A DNA stretch of 9,593 nt. Origin: Pseudomonadota bacterium (GTDB taxonomy: Bacteria; Pseudomonadota; Alphaproteobacteria; Acetobacterales; Acetobacteraceae). The stretch covers positions 1 to 9,593 of the forward strand of contig JAKBCD010000030.1 of assembly GCA_021808205.1 (NCBI GenBank), written 5' to 3'. Position numbers and translations under genes: made by a program. The notes beneath the pieces are model-generated. The model was not told the DNA's origin and searched no databases. It was given only the letters and a program-made list of their open reading frames with translations. Positions 7,159 through 9,593 of the stretch are shown one piece after another. Within the stretch, counting starts at the first letter, position 1; each line of letters opens with the position of its first letter.

Positions 7159-8432
7159 ACGGCTAGAGACGCTTCCAGAATATCCAAGCCCTCTTCCAGC
7201 AGTTCATCGGAGATGGTGAGCGGCATCAGCAGGCGGATGGCATTGGCGAACACGCCGCAGGAGAGCAAGATCAACCCTCGCGCGGCGGCGGCGGCCAGAA
7301 TCTTCTTGGTCGTGTCCGGGTCCGGCTCGTTGCCGCCACGGCTCTTCACCACGTCGAAGGCGATCATCGCACCGGGGCCGCGAATGCCGGAGATGGGATG
7401 GGTATCATTACGCTTGGAGATGGCTTCCAGGCGGGCCTTTAACTTCGCGCCGATCACATTGGCGCGTTCCACCAGCTTCTCCTCCTCAATGACTTCCAGC
7501 ACCGCCAGGGCGGCGGCACAGCCCAGCGGCGAGCCGGCATAGGTGCCGCCCAGCCCGCCCGGCTCGGCGGAATCCATGATCTCGGCCTTGCCGATGACAC
7601 CCGAGAGCGGGAACCCGCCGGCCAGGGATTTGGCGATGGTCATGATATCCGGCTTGACCGAGCTGTGCTCGATGGCGAACATCTTGCCGGTGCGGGCGAA
7701 GCCGGTCTGCACCTCGTCCACCACCAGCAATATGCCGTGCTCGTCGCAAATTTTGCGCAGGCCCACCAGCAGCTCTTCAGGTGCCGGCAGGAAGCCGCCT
7801 TCGCCCTGTACGGGTTCGATGGTGATGGCGGCAACGCGCGAGGGTTCGATATCCGCGCGGAACAGCATGTTGATATATTTCAGCGACTCTTCCACCGACA
7901 CTTCAAACTGCTCATGCGGGAAAGGCGCGTGGTAGATTTCCGCCGGCATCGGGGCGAATTTTTTCTTGTAGGGCAGAACCTTGCCGGTCATCGCCATGGT
8001 CAGCATGGTGCGGCCATGATAGCCGCCGGCGAAGGTGATCACGCCGGGACGGCCAGTATGGGCACGGGCGATCTTGATGGCGTTTTCCAGCGCCTCGGCG
8101 CCGGTGGTGAAGAAGATGGTTTTCGCCGGACCCTCGATGGGTGCCAGCGCGTTCAGCTTTTCCGCCAGCTTGATATAGCTGTCATAGGGCGTGACCTGGA
8201 AGCAGGTATGGGTGAAGGCATCCAGCTGCTTCTGCACGGCCGCGATCACCTTCGGATGGCGATGCCCGGTGTTGAGCACCGCGATGCCGCCGGCGAAATC
8301 GATATAGCGCTTGCCCTCGATATCCCACAGCTCGGAATTTTCTGCCTTGGCTGCGAAGACAGCATGGGCATTGCCCACGCCACGCGGCACGGCCGCCACG
8401 CGGCGGGCCATCATTTCGCTGTTCGTGCTCAT
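7155..8432 (-). CDS. gabT: 4-aminobutyrate aminotransferase
   Basis: A PLP-dependent class III (omega) aminotransferase that moves the amino group of GABA to 2-oxoglutarate, giving succinate semialdehyde and glutamate. At 425 residues it aligns closely with my memory of E. coli GabT, even in numbering: Ile50, Arg141 (GYHGRTM), Glu211 (EPVQGEGG), Asp239 and Gln242 (VVDEVQTGFARTGK), the PLP lysine Lys268 (TIAKSLAGGFPLSG), Thr297 (GGTYAG) and Arg400 (NAIRLL). This supports GABA (or 5-aminovalerate) over ornithine-type substrates. No succinate-semialdehyde dehydrogenase gene is in the window. The ATG at 8432 has GGAG 11 bases upstream (8447-8444), slightly far. A near-consensus promoter and a dyad lie in its 86-base upstream gap, so it is probably transcribed on its own. 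It is convergent with the creatininase-family gene. Confidence 0.94.
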   Translation of the reverse strand: MSTNSEMMARRVAAVPRGVGNAHAVFAAKAENSELWDIEGKRYIDFAGGIAVLNTGHRHPKVIAAVQKQLDAFTHTCFQVTPYDSYIKLAEKLNALAPIEGPAKTIFFTTGAEALENAIKIARAHTGRPGVITFAGGYHGRTMLTMAMTGKVLPYKKKFAPMPAEIYHAPFPHEQFEVSVEESLKYINMLFRADIEPSRVAAITIEPVQGEGGFLPAPEELLVGLRKICDEHGILLVVDEVQTGFARTGKMFAIEHSSVKPDIMTIAKSLAGGFPLSGVIGKAEIMDSAEPGGLGGTYAGSPLGCAAALAVLEVIEEEKLVERANVIGAKLKARLEAISKRNDTHPISGIRGPGAMIAFDVVKSRGGNEPDPDTTKKILAAAAARGLILLSCGVFANAIRLLMPLTISDELLEEGLDILEASLAV

Positions 8433-8452
8433 CCTGGTTGCATCTCCATCGC

Positions 8453-8467
8453 GTGAAATTGTTTCAC
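8453..8467. promoter_or_regulatory. Candidate operator dyad in the gabT leader
   Basis: GTGAAATTGTTTCAC is a perfect inverted repeat with 6-base arms (8453-8458 and 8462-8467) around a 3-base centre. It sits about +16 to +30 relative to the start site predicted from the promoter at 8489-8518, where a bound repressor would block gabT transcription. The regulator is not known; no regulator gene is in the window. As an RNA hairpin it would be A/U-rich and weak, so DNA binding is the more likely role. Confidence 0.5.
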
Positions 8468-8488
8468 CGCGTTTGCGGCTCGTTTAAG

Positions 8489-8518
8489 ATTATAAACACT
8501 TAGCGGTAGGCTTGCCAA
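8489..8518 (-). promoter_or_regulatory. Sigma-70 type promoter for gabT
   Basis: On the minus strand, TTGGCA (8518-8513; five of six consensus bases) and TATAAT (8494-8489; perfect consensus) are separated by 18 bases. Transcription would start near 8482, leaving a leader of about 50 bases. The -35 box directly abuts the acylphosphatase stop codon at 8521-8519. It is the best promoter I can find in the window. Confidence 0.72.
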
Positions 8519-8815
8519 TCAATTCACTTGGCTTTGCCTTGTGGCGGTAGTCTTTTTTTCGAAACGAGGGCTGACGGGTGGCGCGCAGGCTGTGCGCTCA
8601 ATTCCGGTCACGTGCGCCAAGGGCGGGCCGTCCTGGCAGGCCGTGAGGCAGACTTGCATGTCCGCCTGCTGCCCTGAGATCACCGCTTCCACCGTGCCGT
8701 CGGTCAGGTTGCGTACCCAGCCCGCGAGGCCAAGGCCGCGGGCAGTGTGGGTCAGCCAGTCCCGGTAGCCCACACCTTGGACGCGGCCGTGGATGACCAG
8801 ATGTAGTGCCCTCAT
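8519..8815 (-). CDS. acyP: Acylphosphatase
   Basis: A small cytosolic enzyme that hydrolyses acyl phosphates such as acetyl phosphate or carbamoyl phosphate. The 98-residue product has the signature HGRVQGVGYRDW (9-20) with catalytic Arg18, and GWVRNLTDGTVE (32-43) with catalytic Asn36; the 18-residue spacing matches known acylphosphatases. The family's C-terminal strand corresponds to PRFEKKTTA, followed by a short extra tail (about 7 residues, TRQSQVN). The coding strand has A AAA AAG at the Lys-Lys pair near this point. The start ATG at 8815 overlaps the ATP12 stop as ATGA (4 bases), so translation is probably coupled. The gabT promoter follows directly, so acyP is likely the last gene of its transcript, though I see no terminator hairpin. 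Confidence 0.92.
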   Translation of the reverse strand: MRALHLVIHGRVQGVGYRDWLTHTARGLGLAGWVRNLTDGTVEAVISGQQADMQVCLTACQDGPPLAHVTGIERTACAPPVSPRFEKKTTATRQSQVN

Positions 8816-9507
8816 GGTCTGGCCAGCCGAGTGAACCGCATGGCGGCCTCCACATCAGCCAAAATCCTCGCCCGCCGGGTCAGGTCGGTGGAATCTTCGC
8901 CCCATTGCTCGGCCTGCCAAAGCTCATCCAGTGCGGCGGTGGCGCAGGCGGTTTGCGGGTCCAGCGCGCCCTCCGCCACGGCGAGGCCCAGCACAAAGCT
9001 GCCTAAAGCCGGGACCAGCACGCCCAGCGCCGCCAGCTCGTAATCCGAGCGGGGGACGAGAAGGGCTTCCAGCTTGCTCTTCGTCCAGGACAGTTGGCTT
9101 ACCGGCATCAGCCCGTTGGTGGTGATGAGGCCGATGCCATGGGTGGTTTCAACCCAGAGTAGCCAGGGGTCCCATTCGGCATGCTGGCGCGAGACAAGCG
9201 GCGCTGGGCTGTCCGCCCGGTAGCAGAGCAGATCATTCAACCCATAGGCGGCGAGCTGGATGATGATCTCCGGCCGATGTGCGGCCACGCGCTCGCGCGC
9301 TGTGCAGGCAAGCTGGGTAAGCGGCAGATCGTCGGGCGAAAAATCCGCCGCGGCCTCGTCCCATTCCTGCGCGATAGCCTCGGCGAGTGCCCGGTAGGGC
9401 ACGGCGAGTGCCGCGCCGCTCGGCATTTTCACCACCTTTCTGTCGAGCTGAACGAGATAGAGCCCGGCCTCTTCCAGCGGGGTGGCGTTGGACCAGAAGC
9501 GCTTCAT
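8812..9507 (-). CDS. ATP12-family chaperone for F1-ATPase assembly
   Basis: ATP12 proteins bind the F1 alpha subunit and help assemble the ATP synthase head; the family occurs in mitochondria and alphaproteobacteria. The 231-residue product starts MKRFW, as many bacterial members do. It shows the N-terminal sheet block LDRKVVKMPSGAALAVP (21-37) followed by ALAEAIAQEWD, then NDLLCYRADSPAPLVSRQ (91-108) with WDPWLLW (112-118), and the C-terminal helix signature LDELWQAEQWGED (193-205). These are the conserved family positions as I remember them. No signal peptide or membrane helix is evident, which fits a cytoplasmic role. No ribosome site precedes the start; the ATG at 9507 overlaps the stop of an upstream frame as ATGA, suggesting coupled translation. 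ATP synthase genes are not in the window. Confidence 0.93.
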   Translation of the reverse strand: MKRFWSNATPLEEAGLYLVQLDRKVVKMPSGAALAVPYRALAEAIAQEWDEAAADFSPDDLPLTQLACTARERVAAHRPEIIIQLAAYGLNDLLCYRADSPAPLVSRQHAEWDPWLLWVETTHGIGLITTNGLMPVSQLSWTKSKLEALLVPRSDYELAALGVLVPALGSFVLGLAVAEGALDPQTACATAALDELWQAEQWGEDSTDLTRRARILADVEAAMRFTRLARP

Positions 9508-9593
9508 TGGCCGAGTAGCGAGTTCAACAGGCTGCGCGGGGTATTTGCCGGCTGGCCGCTGGGCGCAGGGGTGGTGGAATTGCTGGCCGGAGC
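9504..9593 (-). CDS. 3' end of an unidentified gene upstream of the ATP12 gene
   Basis: A frame on the minus strand runs from the window edge and ends in TGA at 9506-9504, overlapping the ATP12 ATG as ATGA. The visible 29 residues are Pro/Ser/Thr/Asn-rich (APASNSTTPAPSGQPAN) and end with a short hydrophobic helix-like TPRSLLNSLLGQ. Such a disordered linker plus leucine-rich tail occurs at the C-terminus of several envelope proteins, AsmA-like ones among them, but this is too little to name a family. Support comes from the exact stop/start overlap, repeated at the next junction. The alternative is a longer N-terminus for ATP12 in another open frame, which I consider less likely. Confidence 0.55.
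   Translation of the reverse strand, partial: APASNSTTPAPSGQPANTPRSLLNSLLGQ

Noticed and set aside
7665..8456. 263-codon open frame on the plus strand opposite gabT
   Set aside because: gabT carries every catalytic residue; the opposing product is low-information and shares no family motif.
1..9593. CRISPR arrays, tRNA or rRNA genes, insertion sequences, toxin-antitoxin or defence genes
   Set aside because: I looked for direct repeats with spacers, cloverleaf-type sequence, transposase motifs and terminal repeats and saw none; nearly all of the window is explained by ordinary genes.

Overview
The window reads as a chromosomal stretch of an alphaproteobacterium with fairly high GC. Three things point that way. 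The block bolA / J-domain protein / cobS / cobT is, from memory, a common alphaproteobacterial arrangement. There is an ATP12-type F1-ATPase assembly chaperone, a family found in alphaproteobacteria and mitochondria. CobS and CobT mark the aerobic-type cobaltochelatase. A relative of the Acetobacteraceae/Rhodospirillales is my guess from the protein style; no marker gene in the window settles it.

Layout. (1) 2-637, plus: the C-terminal part of a PhaC-type polyhydroxyalkanoate polymerase, cut by the window edge. (2) 638-925: 288 bases with no convincing gene. (3) 926-4479, minus: the J-domain protein gene, cobS and cobT in that order of transcription, probably one operon. (4) 4566-4850, plus: a BolA-family gene divergent from the J-domain gene. 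(5) 4847-6283, minus: manC, a fused mannose-1-phosphate guanylyltransferase / mannose-6-phosphate isomerase, convergent with bolA. (6) 6364-7158, plus: a creatininase-family metal-dependent amidohydrolase, divergent from manC. (7) 7155-8432, minus: gabT, a 4-aminobutyrate aminotransferase, with a near-consensus promoter and a dyad in its leader. (8) 8519-9593, minus: an unidentified gene tail, the ATP12 chaperone gene and acylphosphatase, chained by two ATGA stop/start overlaps.

How the genes work together. CobS (AAA+ ATPase) and CobT (VWA/MIDAS protein) energise cobalt insertion into hydrogenobyrinic acid a,c-diamide by CobN, which is not in this window. The J-domain protein upstream may serve as a chaperone partner, and BolA usually works with monothiol glutaredoxins in Fe-S handling. 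ManC supplies GDP-mannose for polysaccharides. GabT handles GABA or similar omega-amino acids. ATP12 helps assemble the F1-ATPase. I see no pathway joining all of these; the region looks like housekeeping genes packed tightly with frequent strand switches.

I did not find a defence system, mobile element, CRISPR array, RNA gene or clear novel multi-gene system. The most interesting points are small-scale: two convergent gene pairs that each use one TTAA as both stop codons, the gabT promoter/dyad module, an A8 run in the J-domain gene where a one-base slip gives an immediate stop just before the J domain, and the close link of BolA and the J-domain protein to cobaltochelatase.
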